A stretch of 41,532 bases of DNA from Nanohaloarchaea archaeon B1-Br10_U2g19 (GCA_001563905.1 LKMO01000005.1:1-41532), one strand, 5' to 3'; shown: positions 1 to 9,317, counted from the first letter of the stretch. The notes: generated from the sequence alone by a model not told the origin. Numbers and translations are program-made.

Positions 1-487
1 CGTTTTCTACAGCCTGGTCAGATCCTTGATAACCTGCTTCAACTATAACTGCGTTTAGGTAACGTCCCATTGTATCCGAATCGTTTTCGAATAAAACTGC
101 TTTTTCAACACCCGCCTTACTTACTAACTTTTTCGTTGAAGGCTCCAAATCTTTTAATGTGGAGAAGGGTTCAGGATACGACCTTGTGGAGTGTATATCA
201 AGAATAGTTAGTCCTTCTAGCTCTTCCATTAGTTTGGAGGCTAAACGTTCTTCATGAAGCTCCGAATCTTTATCTCCCGGAAAACAACGGTTTAAATCCG
301 TATCTAAGAACCTTTCATTCTCTTTCAAGGCTTTTTCGTTCGCTATTACAAATTTTACCGGTTTCTTAATCTCCCAGTCTTCTGAAAGAAATCTTTCAAT
401 AGCTTTTTTACCGCAGGGCTCATCTCCATGGATTGAACCAACAACAGCGTACTCAGGTTCTCCTTTACCTAGTTTCTTTACTTTCAT
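1..487 (-). CDS. Succinylglutamate desuccinylase/aspartoacylase family zinc hydrolase (partial, runs off window start)
   Basis: Manual reverse-strand translation from ATG at 487: MKVKKLGKGEPEYAVVGSIHGDEPCGKKAIERF...DTDLNRCFPGDKDSELHEERLA...LTILDIHST; HGDE, DLNR.FPG and DIHS motifs of the AstE/AspA family. Confidence 0.8.
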   Translation of the reverse strand, partial: MKVKKLGKGEPEYAVVGSIHGDEPCGKKAIERFLSEDWEIKKPVKFVIANEKALKENERFLDTDLNRCFPGDKDSELHEERLASKLMEELEGLTILDIHSTRSYPEPFSTLKDLEPSTKKLVSKAGVEKAVLFENDSDTMGRYLNAVIVEAGYQGSDQAVEN

Positions 488-511
488 AAGAAATTATTAG
501 ATACACTTAGT

Positions 512-1687
512 TTAAGAATACTTTTGTAACGTTTTTATCGCCGGAAGATCTTCTCCAGACATGAAGCGTACAAATGCTCCTCCCGCTATAGATACGTGAG
601 AGAATTCATCCATCTCACGGTTAAATCTTTCAACAAGTGAAGAGGTATGACCTCCTCCTAGAACTGTGAAGGCTTCTGTATCTGCTAGAGCGTCTATTAT
701 TGATTTTGTTCCTTCAGGGTTATCTTCGAAAGCACCCATAGGCCCTTTCATAAGTACAGAGTCTGTGTTTTCAATTATTTCAGAGTATTTTTCTTGTGTT
801 TTACTTCCTATGTCCCATACCATATCGTCTTCAGGAACGTTTTCCGGTAAGTAGTTGCCTGAATCTGTTTTGACATCTTTGGGAACAATTATTTTGTCTT
901 TATACTGTTCTAAAAGATTTTCTAGGTCTTTCCGACCTTTGTCAAATCCTTGTTCTTTTATCCAGTCTGATTTTTGTCCAAGTTTTCTTCCTTGAATCAT
1001 TAAGGCTAGTTCTCCCGGTACTCCTCCTAAGAGCACTTTATCGACATCTTCAATCATGTGATTAAGCATTCTTATGATATCTGAAGGTTTTTCTCCTCCT
1101 AAAACAAGTACAGGATCTTCTAGATCATCTCTGATTTTTTTACAGCTTTCGAACTCGTTTTCCATTACTATTCCTGCGTATGAGTCCATTATAGGTGTGA
1201 AACCTACGATTGAACCGTGTGTTCTGTGTGCTGCTGAGAAGGCGTCGTTGACAAAGATATCTGTGTTTTCCGCCAAGGTTTTGACAAAGAAGTCGTTCTT
1301 GTGTATATCAGGTTTAACGTTCTGTAGTTCTTCTGAGAGAAAACGTATGTTTTCTAGAAGTATTACATCTCCGTTTTCCATTGAGTTGATGGCTTCTTCC
1401 AGGTTCTGTCCGAAAAAGCTTTGAACAAGTTTTACTTCTTGGTTTAGTTCGTTTGAAAGTATCTGAGAGTGCTTTTCTAGCGATGTGAAGTCTTTTCTTG
1501 TTGGTCTGCCTTGGTGTGCTAGTATTACTGTTTTTGCATTTTCTTCAGATAGTTTCTGTATAGTTTTTAGGTAGCGTTTGAATCGAATGGTTTTACGTGG
1601 CTCTCCGTCTTCTATCGGAAGGTTTAGATCTGTTCTTAGTATTACTTTATTTGCTTCTAACGGAGTTTCTTCTAGAGTTTTCACCAC
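512..1687 (-). CDS. pgk: Phosphoglycerate kinase
   Basis: 391 aa; VILRTDLNLPIEDG, LAHQGRP, NDAFSAAHRTHGSIVGF, LGGEKPSDI, MKGPMGAFE, LGGGHTSSLVERF motifs. Confidence 0.95.
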   Translation of the reverse strand: MVKTLEETPLEANKVILRTDLNLPIEDGEPRKTIRFKRYLKTIQKLSEENAKTVILAHQGRPTRKDFTSLEKHSQILSNELNQEVKLVQSFFGQNLEEAINSMENGDVILLENIRFLSEELQNVKPDIHKNDFFVKTLAENTDIFVNDAFSAAHRTHGSIVGFTPIMDSYAGIVMENEFESCKKIRDDLEDPVLVLGGEKPSDIIRMLNHMIEDVDKVLLGGVPGELALMIQGRKLGQKSDWIKEQGFDKGRKDLENLLEQYKDKIIVPKDVKTDSGNYLPENVPEDDMVWDIGSKTQEKYSEIIENTDSVLMKGPMGAFEDNPEGTKSIIDALADTEAFTVLGGGHTSSLVERFNREMDEFSHVSIAGGAFVRFMSGEDLPAIKTLQKYS

Positions 1688-1911
1688 TTCACAACCTCTA
1701 TATTACGATGTATTACTCCTTGTTTTTAATGGTGCCTATCAGAACCAGCAAAAATCTATAAAAAATCTGTACTGAAACCTTAAACCGAACTACAATGCCA
1801 ACAAAGGGTGGATACTTTGGACCGTCCCAAAAGACGGACCACAAATAAGAATTACAACCAGTTCAAAACCCCTAGCTTCTACTATAAAAAATTCGAGGAG
1901 ACTGTTTCTTT

Positions 1912-3612
1912 ATGAACAACTTAACTAAGAAAGTCTCCGAACTGTCCAAACGACGTGGCTTCTTCTTCCAGTCAAGCGAGGCCTACGGAGGCGTAGCAGG
2001 ATTCCAGACATTCGGACCTGAAGGCGCAGAACTCAAAAGAAATATAGAGGAAAGCTGGAGAAACACGTTCTCCAGAGAACTCGGACACAGAGAAATCCAG
2101 GCACCAACCATAATGCCTGAACCAGTTTTCAAAGCCTCAGGACACCTAGACGGCTTCGATGACATGATAATCGAATGCCCGGAATGTAAAAGCTCAATCA
2201 GAGCCGACCACCTCGTAGAAGACAACACAGAAATCGAAGAGGCAGAAGGATTCTCAACAGAGAAAATAGCAGAAATAATAGCAGACCACGACCTAGAATG
2301 CAGTAACTGCGAAACCTCTCTAACCGGTATAGAAGTAGAGGACTTTAACCTGATGTTCGAAACCAGTATAGGTCCTGGAAACGGGCAGCCCGGCTACTTA
2401 AGACCGGAGACAGCCCAAGGAATCTTCGTGGAGTTTCCAAGACTCAAAGAGTACGCAAGAAACCAGCTGCCTTTCGGAATAACCCAGATAGGTAAAGCAT
2501 ACAGAAACGAGATAAGCCCTAGAAAAGGACTTGTACGAGTAAGAGAGTTCACACAAGCCGAACTAGAACACTTTATCGATCCTGATGAAGACGAGCCGAA
2601 CTTAGACAAAGTGCAAGATGTCGAACTGAAGCTTTATCCTGTAGATAAGCAAGGTTCAGGAGAATACATTACCAAAACGGTTGAAGAAGCGGTTGAAGAA
2701 GATATAGTACATAACTGGGTTGCTTACTACCTAGGTATCGCCAAAAAATGGTATAAAGAGATAGGTGTTGATATGGACCGGTTCCGTTTCCGGCAACACC
2801 AGAAAGGGGAAAGAGCGCATTACGCTACAGACTGCTGGGATGCCGAAGCAGAGATTGATGGCGACTGGATTGAGATCGCAGGATTTGCATACCGAGGCTG
2901 TTACGACCTAACAAAACATCATGAGCACTCAAGAGAAGACTTCACAATCTTCAAAGAGTACGATGAACCTGTGACTAAAGAAAAAACGGTTGTACAGCCA
3001 GATATGGGTTATCTAGGTCCGGAATACGGCGGGAAAGCTCAAAAAGTAGCCAAGAAAATCGGGGAACTGGCTCAAAACTCACCTGAAGAGTTTGAGAAAG
3101 AAGCTGTAAACGTAGAAGTTGATGGAGAAAAGCTCGAAATACCTACCGACAAATGCAACTTTGAAGTTAAAGAAGTGACTGAGTCAGGCGAACACATCAT
3201 TCCTCACGTAGTAGAGCCCTCTTTCGGTGTAGGCAGAACAGTTTACACAGTATTAGCTCATGCTTACGAAGAAGATGAAATTGACGGGGAAGAAAGACGG
3301 GTACTTCATCTAAGTAGAGAGGTTTCTCCTACAGAAGTTGCGGTATTCCCTTTAATGGACAAAGACGGTCTAGGAGACAAAGCCCAGGAGATAGCAGCCA
3401 AACTTAGAGAAAAAGGTTTCTCAGTAAAATACGACGACACCGGTAACATCGGTAAACGTTACAGGAGACAGGACGAAGTCGGAACACCAGTATGTGTTAC
3501 AGTTGACTACGAGACCTTGGAAGACAGTCCTGAAACCGTTACAGTAAGAGATAGAGACTCTACAGAACAGGAAAGAGTTGAAATCAGTAAACTTGTAGAC
3601 TATCTCCGGTAA
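1912..3612 (+). CDS. glyS: Glycyl-tRNA synthetase (archaeal/eukaryotic type)
   Basis: 566 aa; RRGFFFQSSEAYGGVAGFQTFGPEGAELKRNIEESW, LRPETAQGIFVEF, EISPRKGLVRVREFTQAELEHF, C-terminal anticodon-binding domain. Confidence 0.95.
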   Translation: MNNLTKKVSELSKRRGFFFQSSEAYGGVAGFQTFGPEGAELKRNIEESWRNTFSRELGHREIQAPTIMPEPVFKASGHLDGFDDMIIECPECKSSIRADHLVEDNTEIEEAEGFSTEKIAEIIADHDLECSNCETSLTGIEVEDFNLMFETSIGPGNGQPGYLRPETAQGIFVEFPRLKEYARNQLPFGITQIGKAYRNEISPRKGLVRVREFTQAELEHFIDPDEDEPNLDKVQDVELKLYPVDKQGSGEYITKTVEEAVEEDIVHNWVAYYLGIAKKWYKEIGVDMDRFRFRQHQKGERAHYATDCWDAEAEIDGDWIEIAGFAYRGCYDLTKHHEHSREDFTIFKEYDEPVTKEKTVVQPDMGYLGPEYGGKAQKVAKKIGELAQNSPEEFEKEAVNVEVDGEKLEIPTDKCNFEVKEVTESGEHIIPHVVEPSFGVGRTVYTVLAHAYEEDEIDGEERRVLHLSREVSPTEVAVFPLMDKDGLGDKAQEIAAKLREKGFSVKYDDTGNIGKRYRRQDEVGTPVCVTVDYETLEDSPETVTVRDRDSTEQERVEISKLVDYLR

Positions 3613-3690
3613 GGCTCTTACTACTCTACTCTTCTTTTTCTTGTTTTGTTCAGGCCGTTATGATAAAAATGTGGTTGAGGAAGTTTCTGT

Positions 3691-4593
3691 ATGACTCAGT
3701 GTTCAGAATGCGGTAAAGAAGATATGAGTTTCAAATGCCGTTACTGCAGTGAAAAATTCTGCTCTGAACACAGACTACCTGAGAACCATGACTGTCCGGG
3801 TCTAGAGCCTGCGTTAGAGAAGGAGAAGGAAGAGACCGACAAATGGTTCCAGAAGAAAGAGGTTAAAAACGAGATCGGGAACGGACCCGCTAAAAAAGCC
3901 CGTAAACCTTCAGTAATTGAAGATATACTAAATACGTTTAAAACGAATTATACGCTTCTAATAATACTTTTCACATCTTTTATCTACTTTTTACAGGTTT
4001 CAACAGCTACGGCGCCCGGTCAAGGACCTATGTACGACATGTTCGTACTACAGTCGGATATAGGAGAGCTTCTTACCCATCCTTGGAGCGTTGTAACCGC
4101 GATGTTTATGCACGGAACCACCTTCCACTTGTTCGCTAACATGATAACGCTTTACTTCTTCGGTACAGCGCTCGAGAGACTTATAGGCAGTAGAAAGTTT
4201 CTTAAGTTCTACTTTGTATCCGGCATAATTGCGAGTTTAGCATTTGTAGCGTTCAGAAATCTTCTATACCTCATACATGGAAGTCCCTGGGCTCTAGGAA
4301 CAGCAGTAGGTGCTTCTGGAGCAGTAGTAGCTGTGTTTGCAGCTGTAGCAATGCTTTATCCGAGAGCTGATATACTACTCTTCTTTGTTATACCTATGAA
4401 GATTAAAACCGGTTTATACGCCTTTGCAGGTTTCGAAACATTTATGTTTATATTAACTCTTTCCGGTTTCGAGTACTGGCCTTTCGCATCTTCTGCACAC
4501 CTAGCAGGCTTAATTGTAGGAGTTTGGTTCGGTAAGAAACTTCAGAAAAAGTATACCAGTAAATCCTCGTTCTTCAACCCTTTAGAAGTATAA
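3691..4593 (+). CDS. AN1-type zinc finger fused to rhomboid family intramembrane serine protease
   Basis: N-terminal CSECGKEDMSFKCRYCSEKFCSEHRLPENHDC (AN1 finger), then multi-TM domain with HLFANMITLYFFG, GASGAV (catalytic Ser) and SSAHLAGLIVG (catalytic His). Confidence 0.88.
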   Translation: MTQCSECGKEDMSFKCRYCSEKFCSEHRLPENHDCPGLEPALEKEKEETDKWFQKKEVKNEIGNGPAKKARKPSVIEDILNTFKTNYTLLIILFTSFIYFLQVSTATAPGQGPMYDMFVLQSDIGELLTHPWSVVTAMFMHGTTFHLFANMITLYFFGTALERLIGSRKFLKFYFVSGIIASLAFVAFRNLLYLIHGSPWALGTAVGASGAVVAVFAAVAMLYPRADILLFFVIPMKIKTGLYAFAGFETFMFILTLSGFEYWPFASSAHLAGLIVGVWFGKKLQKKYTSKSSFFNPLEV

Positions 4594-4665
4594 TTTAGAG
4601 AGAACAGATCTGCTGCTAGAAGTATAATACCTAAAAAATAAAATACTTTAAACCCCTGTACAATT

Positions 4666-5175
4666 ATGGATCAAAATAGAATCCGAGAGCTTCTGTCTCA
4701 AGCCCGTGGCGAAAAACCTATAGAAGCCGATCCTACAACCGGCTTCCATCCTGACCAGCTTACAGGATACCCTCTGCAAAGAGTTGGTAGCAAATTATAT
4801 GTCGCCACTATTGAAGGCGTCACTCTAGCAGACAATCCTCAAGACAAAATACTGATAGAAGCCAGCGAGATGGACGAATACTCTGCTCTCAACAATCCTT
4901 CCCCAGAAGAGTTTGAGGATGTTTACGCAAGATTCTCAATAAGAGATGAGAGAAAACCGACAAAAGGAGCGAACTCCCTAACTCAGCAAGGAGAAGCACT
5001 AGTATCGTATACCGATATCGGCGAATATCTTTCAGAAAAAGGCTTAGAATACGAACCTGAACAATACCCTAACACTCTCTTTGAAGTTGGGAGAGAAAGA
5101 CAAACCGAAGTATCAGTATCTGACTGGCAGAAACTTCTGGACAACTCCTTTACCACACTGGAGATGCTGCATTAA
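4666..5175 (+). CDS. Hypothetical protein
   Basis: 169-aa ORF with A/T-rich promoter-like upstream; no recognised family. Confidence 0.65.
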   Translation: MDQNRIRELLSQARGEKPIEADPTTGFHPDQLTGYPLQRVGSKLYVATIEGVTLADNPQDKILIEASEMDEYSALNNPSPEEFEDVYARFSIRDERKPTKGANSLTQQGEALVSYTDIGEYLSEKGLEYEPEQYPNTLFEVGRERQTEVSVSDWQKLLDNSFTTLEMLH

Positions 5176-5711
5176 GGTGTTACCCTACCTACTCGGTAGT
5201 ATGTAACTTCTCTTTCAGAGTCTACTACTGCCCAAAGCATTTTTGCTCTGATATTTTGGGCTAGACGGACTGCTCGAGACATTTCTTGGTAGCTCTGGTT
5301 ATAGTTTTCAGGTACAGCGTGTACTATCCACTGTGTATGTTCTCTGTCCTCTTTAGGTCCTTCTTTGTACGGGTTGACGCCTCGAGGATATACTCTGAAA
5401 TGCGTGCCGAACTTGAAGCCTGTTTTAACTATGTAGCCTCGGTCTCTGAGATCGTCGTAGACTGCGTATTTCTGGTCGAACTCATCGTCTTTCTCTGCGA
5501 ACAGCTGGTATGCTTCATCTCTATCTAGAACTTTTCCTTCACTTAGAATCTCTAACTCTTCTCTGTCAACTAAATGCATGGCTTCAACTAGAGAAAGCTG
5601 TAAGTACTCTTCCTCAATATATTTTCCGTAGTAAAGTTCTGTATGGATTTTATCTGCGTCTCCATCGTCCCATACTTTGACTGTTGTTTCTGCGAGTTTG
5701 CCTTCAACCAT
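5172..5711 (-). CDS. endA: tRNA-splicing endonuclease
   Basis: 179 aa; YIVKTGFKFGTHFRVYPRG, HTQWIVHAVPE, LAQNIRAKMLWAVVDSEREVTYY; Tyr/His/Lys catalytic triad positions present; single-unit length. Confidence 0.9.
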   Translation of the reverse strand: MVEGKLAETTVKVWDDGDADKIHTELYYGKYIEEEYLQLSLVEAMHLVDREELEILSEGKVLDRDEAYQLFAEKDDEFDQKYAVYDDLRDRGYIVKTGFKFGTHFRVYPRGVNPYKEGPKEDREHTQWIVHAVPENYNQSYQEMSRAVRLAQNIRAKMLWAVVDSEREVTYYRVGRVTP

Positions 5712-5753
5712 ACTTATGGAAAAAGGTGTCAGAGTTTTTTAAATCAGAGCTGT

Positions 5754-6347
5754 TCAGAAGCTGTGAAGTTCTAACTCTTCTTCTATTACATCGATTATTC
5801 TCTGTTTAACAGAGTCTTCAACGTCTTCTCTATCCTTTTTTATCCAGTCTCTCAGGTTATCGTAGTTTTCAGCTTCTTCATGTATGTTAAGCGTCTGATA
5901 GTTATCATCAAGATATTCATCCTGTAAGTTTATACCCCAGCCTATTCCCTGTCCTCCCCGATCAGTTAAGGCGTTTGTAGCTTCAAGAACTTCTATTTCT
6001 TTATCTTCTCCCAGTAAAATCTTGTTCCAACCATACTTGAGTTCTTCTAAAGCACATGTTCCTTTATAGATACCGTCTTCGTCAAAATAGTATACTTCTG
6101 TTTCAAGATTGTCTTGAGAGACTAATTCATCTGTCCAAGAAGCATAGTCGTAAACTTTCTTCTCTGTAGGCCAAGAGAATACGTACTCTACTTCGTCTTC
6201 TGAAACTTCTTTCTTATTAGCTTTCATGCAGAATTCCGGTGCCTCAACAGCGATACTGTACTTCTTTTTCGGCATAACATACCCTGTTTCCTCACATAAG
6301 GCCTGTCTGAATTCTTCGCCGGTCTCAACATTCAGCTCCATGAACAA
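5754..6347 (-). CDS. Hypothetical protein
   Basis: 197-aa acidic ORF co-directional with endA and rnhB; no recognised domain. Confidence 0.65.
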   Translation of the reverse strand: MFMELNVETGEEFRQALCEETGYVMPKKKYSIAVEAPEFCMKANKKEVSEDEVEYVFSWPTEKKVYDYASWTDELVSQDNLETEVYYFDEDGIYKGTCALEELKYGWNKILLGEDKEIEVLEATNALTDRGGQGIGWGINLQDEYLDDNYQTLNIHEEAENYDNLRDWIKKDREDVEDSVKQRIIDVIEEELELHSF

Positions 6348-6376
6348 GCTTATTCAGAAGTAATAATCTTAAAAAG

Positions 6377-7042
6377 CTAGTTAAAGTCTCCTAAGCCTTT
6401 CTGGTCAGCCTCTTTGAGTATTCTCTCTGCGGTAGACCAGGACTTTCTGGTTTCTTTAGGTAGCTCTCCTTTCTCTTCTACAAACTTTTCTAGGAAGTTT
6501 ATAGTCGGTTTGTCATGAGGGTAGCCTGACCTGAAGTCGTAGCCGTACTTCTCTTTGAGTTCTTGTGTATGTCTTTCACGTGCGGACTTCGCTACTATCG
6601 ATGCTGCGGAAACCACAGGATAAGTATCATCTGCTTCATGCTCGGCTACAAACTTGACATCCTGAAATCTTTCCGGTAGCTCTCTCTTCATCTTACGTAT
6701 AAACCTGTCGCCGTCAGGCTCAGGTAGATCAACAAAGACTTCGTCAGGCTCTGCTCTCTCTATTATATCGACGAATGCGTGGAGCTCGATCTCGTTTAAA
6801 CTCATTATTTCACGGAGCTCGTCTATCTCTTCGGCTTCAACCTCTTTAAGAAATGTGTCGCCGTAATCCTCCAAAACATCGTCTATAGAGTCTCTTAACT
6901 TGTTTGAAAGCTTCTTGGAGTCTTTAACACCTAGTTTTTCTACCTCACCAAGTTTTTCTTTATCTACTAAGAACCCTCCTACGAACATGCTTCCTATTAC
7001 AGGTCCTCTTCCTGCTTCATCAACTCCAAGAACTTTTACCAT
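6377..7042 (-). CDS. rnhB: Ribonuclease HII
   Basis: 221 aa; GVDEAGRGPVIGSM, GVKDSKKLS, AEHEADDTYPVVSAASIVAKSARE, SGYPHDKPT; C-terminal QKGLGDFN resembling a PIP box. Confidence 0.95.
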   Translation of the reverse strand: MVKVLGVDEAGRGPVIGSMFVGGFLVDKEKLGEVEKLGVKDSKKLSNKLRDSIDDVLEDYGDTFLKEVEAEEIDELREIMSLNEIELHAFVDIIERAEPDEVFVDLPEPDGDRFIRKMKRELPERFQDVKFVAEHEADDTYPVVSAASIVAKSARERHTQELKEKYGYDFRSGYPHDKPTINFLEKFVEEKGELPKETRKSWSTAERILKEADQKGLGDFN

Positions 7043-7200
7043 AGAATCTTGTTTGAACCCTTAGAGGTTTTTATCCTTTCCCCAAAAACAGAAACATAGT
7101 TTAAAAGAATGACCGACCACAACTATAATACAGAATCTGTATAACCCACAAAAGCAGATTTGATTGATTAAACGCTAAAACAATTATTAGAACGGTTGAA

Positions 7201-7275
7201 AGCGGGGTGGAGCAGCCAGGAGTGCTCGTCGGGCTCATAACCCGGAGGTCCGTGGTTCAAATCCACGCCCCGCTA
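7201..7275 (+). tRNA. tRNA-Met(CAT), probably initiator
   Basis: Cloverleaf: acceptor AGCGGGG/CCCCGCT (7201-7207/7268-7274), anticodon loop CTCATAA closed by CGGG/CCCG, T arm CGTGG-TTCAAAT-CCACG; A1:U72 and G:C-rich anticodon stem as in archaeal initiators; CCA not encoded. Confidence 0.93.
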
Positions 7276-7523
7276 ACTTATAGCCGTTTCAGCCTACTTA
7301 AACATTTCTTATTGCAGCAGCCAGTTTATCTTTTCCATTCTGTTACCGCCTTCATAGAAGGTTTTCCTTGACGCTTGTTAAAGATCTGAATCAAGACCTT
7401 TCCGATAGCTCTAGCAGGAGCGAAACCTTAACTTAAATAAAGAGTTGTGGTCTTCTAATATTGTATAATGATCTGTTTAGGGGAGAGAGTTCGGGGAAGT
7501 GACTTGAGACAGAGGAAGAAAAC

Positions 7524-7877
7524 ATGAAGAAACTAGGTAACGTTCTAATTGAAGTAATGCAAGATCTTTCAAGCGTCTCTACAAACGGTTCAGCACATAT
7601 CAGAGTTAATAAGAACATTTGTAGCCCTCAACAGTTCGAACAGCTTTTCAACTACTTCTCAAGAGGCACCATACTTGAGAGACTTGAATTAGAGGTCGAC
7701 GCCATGCCAACCCAGTTAGAATGTGTCTGCGGACACCAAGAAGAGATAAACGGAGAGCACAACGGTTATGGACGCTGTCCTTCATGCGGACAGTTCGCCG
7801 ATGTTAAAGACGAAAGCTATCAGCTTGTCGACCCTGATCCTGAGAAGACTCAGCCAAGGAAAAGCATCCGTTTCTAA
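7524..7877 (+). CDS. HypA-like zinc-ribbon protein
   Basis: 117 aa; HypA-like layout (LELEVDAMPTQLECVCGHQ...CPSCGQFADV) with CxC/CxxC zinc site; N-terminus MKKLGNV instead of MHE. Confidence 0.6.
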   Translation: MKKLGNVLIEVMQDLSSVSTNGSAHIRVNKNICSPQQFEQLFNYFSRGTILERLELEVDAMPTQLECVCGHQEEINGEHNGYGRCPSCGQFADVKDESYQLVDPDPEKTQPRKSIRF

Positions 7878-7924
7878 AGAATTTTAGACAAGATAGAAAA
7901 ACAGGTCCGACCTATCATAAAGTT

Positions 7925-8803
7925 ATGAAGATCTTTATCACCGGAGGAACCGGATTTGTAGGCTCACATCTAACACATAAACTGGTTTACAACGGACATG
8001 AAGTAACCGTCGGCAGTATTAAACCAGAAAATCCTGTTTTAGAGCTTCCAGAATCTGTTAACAGAGAGAAAATAGATATAACCGATTCAGAAACACTAGA
8101 TTTCTCTGACCACGACGTAGTTATCCATCTTGTCGGTCTTTCCCCTCTAAAAAAACCAGGTATACCTTATAGAAAGATACATGTTGAAGGTACTGAAAAC
8201 GTTTTAGAGGCGTGTAAACAGTCAGAGATTAGTCGTTATATCCATATGAGTGCTTTAGGTGCAGATCCTGAAGCAAGTACAGAGTACTTGAGGACAAAAG
8301 GCGAAGCCCAAAAACTTGTAGAAGAATCAGAACTTGACTGGACGGTTTTCCAGCCATCAGTGATCTTCGGTGAAGGAGGACAGTTCCTAGACTTTACTGA
8401 AAAACTTGTTACACCTTATTTAACCGGTCTGCCTGGAGGAGGAAAGAACAGGTTTCAGCCTATCTACGTCGAGGACATCGGCGACTTGTTCGTTGAAACA
8501 GTTGAGAACGACCACCATCTAAACAGTATCTATGAAGTAGGAGGTCCTGAAATCCACACACTGAAAGAGATAGTTAAAATGATTGAAAGACAGAAAGGAA
8601 GAAGCCTGAAAGTTTTACCCGTACCTATGTTTGCAGCTAAAACAGGTTTAACAGTCTCCGAATATCTTGATTTTCTGCCTTTCGGTCTAGATCAGTACCG
8701 TTCACTTAAGATAGATAACGTGGTTATAGAGGACAGCTTGGAGTTCTTCCATAAGGATAGGGATGAGCTTTTAACACTTGAAGACTATCTTAAAGACAGG
8801 TAG
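7925..8803 (+). CDS. NAD(P)-dependent epimerase/atypical SDR (NDUFA9-like)
   Basis: 292 aa; KIFITGGTGFVGSHL Rossmann motif, HLVGLSP, HMSALGADPEASTEYLRTKGEAE-like, QPSVIFGEG. Confidence 0.85.
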   Translation: MKIFITGGTGFVGSHLTHKLVYNGHEVTVGSIKPENPVLELPESVNREKIDITDSETLDFSDHDVVIHLVGLSPLKKPGIPYRKIHVEGTENVLEACKQSEISRYIHMSALGADPEASTEYLRTKGEAQKLVEESELDWTVFQPSVIFGEGGQFLDFTEKLVTPYLTGLPGGGKNRFQPIYVEDIGDLFVETVENDHHLNSIYEVGGPEIHTLKEIVKMIERQKGRSLKVLPVPMFAAKTGLTVSEYLDFLPFGLDQYRSLKIDNVVIEDSLEFFHKDRDELLTLEDYLKDR

Positions 8804-9283
8804 ATGAGTTTATACCTTACAATCGCTGTTTTATTACTTGTTTTAGGAGTTGTAGGGAGTTTAATTCCCTCAGTTCCAGGACCTTTATTTTCGGTTGTAG
8901 GAGTTCTTCTATACTGGTGGAGTACAGGCTACTCTGTCCCAGGTAATATAGCCTTGTTTCTAATGGTTTCTACAGCTCTTTTTGCCTCAGTAATAGACCT
9001 GGTTGCTACTTATGTAGGTGCCAGAAAGTCCGGCGTATCAAACAAAACTGCTTATGCCGGAGTTTTAGCTGGTTTAGTTCTTTTCTTCGTTACAGGCCCT
9101 TTCGGTATACTCATAGGCGTTGTGGGAACTATCTTTTTGAGAGAGTATTTGAAAGGTAAAAGTCAAGAAGAGGCGTTGAGATCTTCTCTTCTATCAGGTT
9201 TAGCTCTGCTCGCATCAACAGCTGTGAAAACATTTCTCACTGCTTTAGTATTGTTAATGTTTTTATTATCTGTATTTATTTAG
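8804..9283 (+). CDS. DUF456 family membrane protein
   Basis: 159 aa; multi-TM with LGSLIPSVPGPLFS-type start and FVTGPFGILIGVVGTIFLREYL; ATG directly abuts the upstream stop. Confidence 0.75.
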   Translation: MSLYLTIAVLLLVLGVVGSLIPSVPGPLFSVVGVLLYWWSTGYSVPGNIALFLMVSTALFASVIDLVATYVGARKSGVSNKTAYAGVLAGLVLFFVTGPFGILIGVVGTIFLREYLKGKSQEEALRSSLLSGLALLASTAVKTFLTALVLLMFLLSVFI

Positions 9284-9317
9284 ATTGTAGAAAGCAATCC
9301 TGTACGTTGAGCATCAT

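Noticed and set aside
7276-7523. Possible C/D box sRNA in the gap after tRNA-Met (CTGA and ATGAT-like strings)
   Set aside because: Boxes are in the wrong order and spacing; no convincing k-turn or guide layout.
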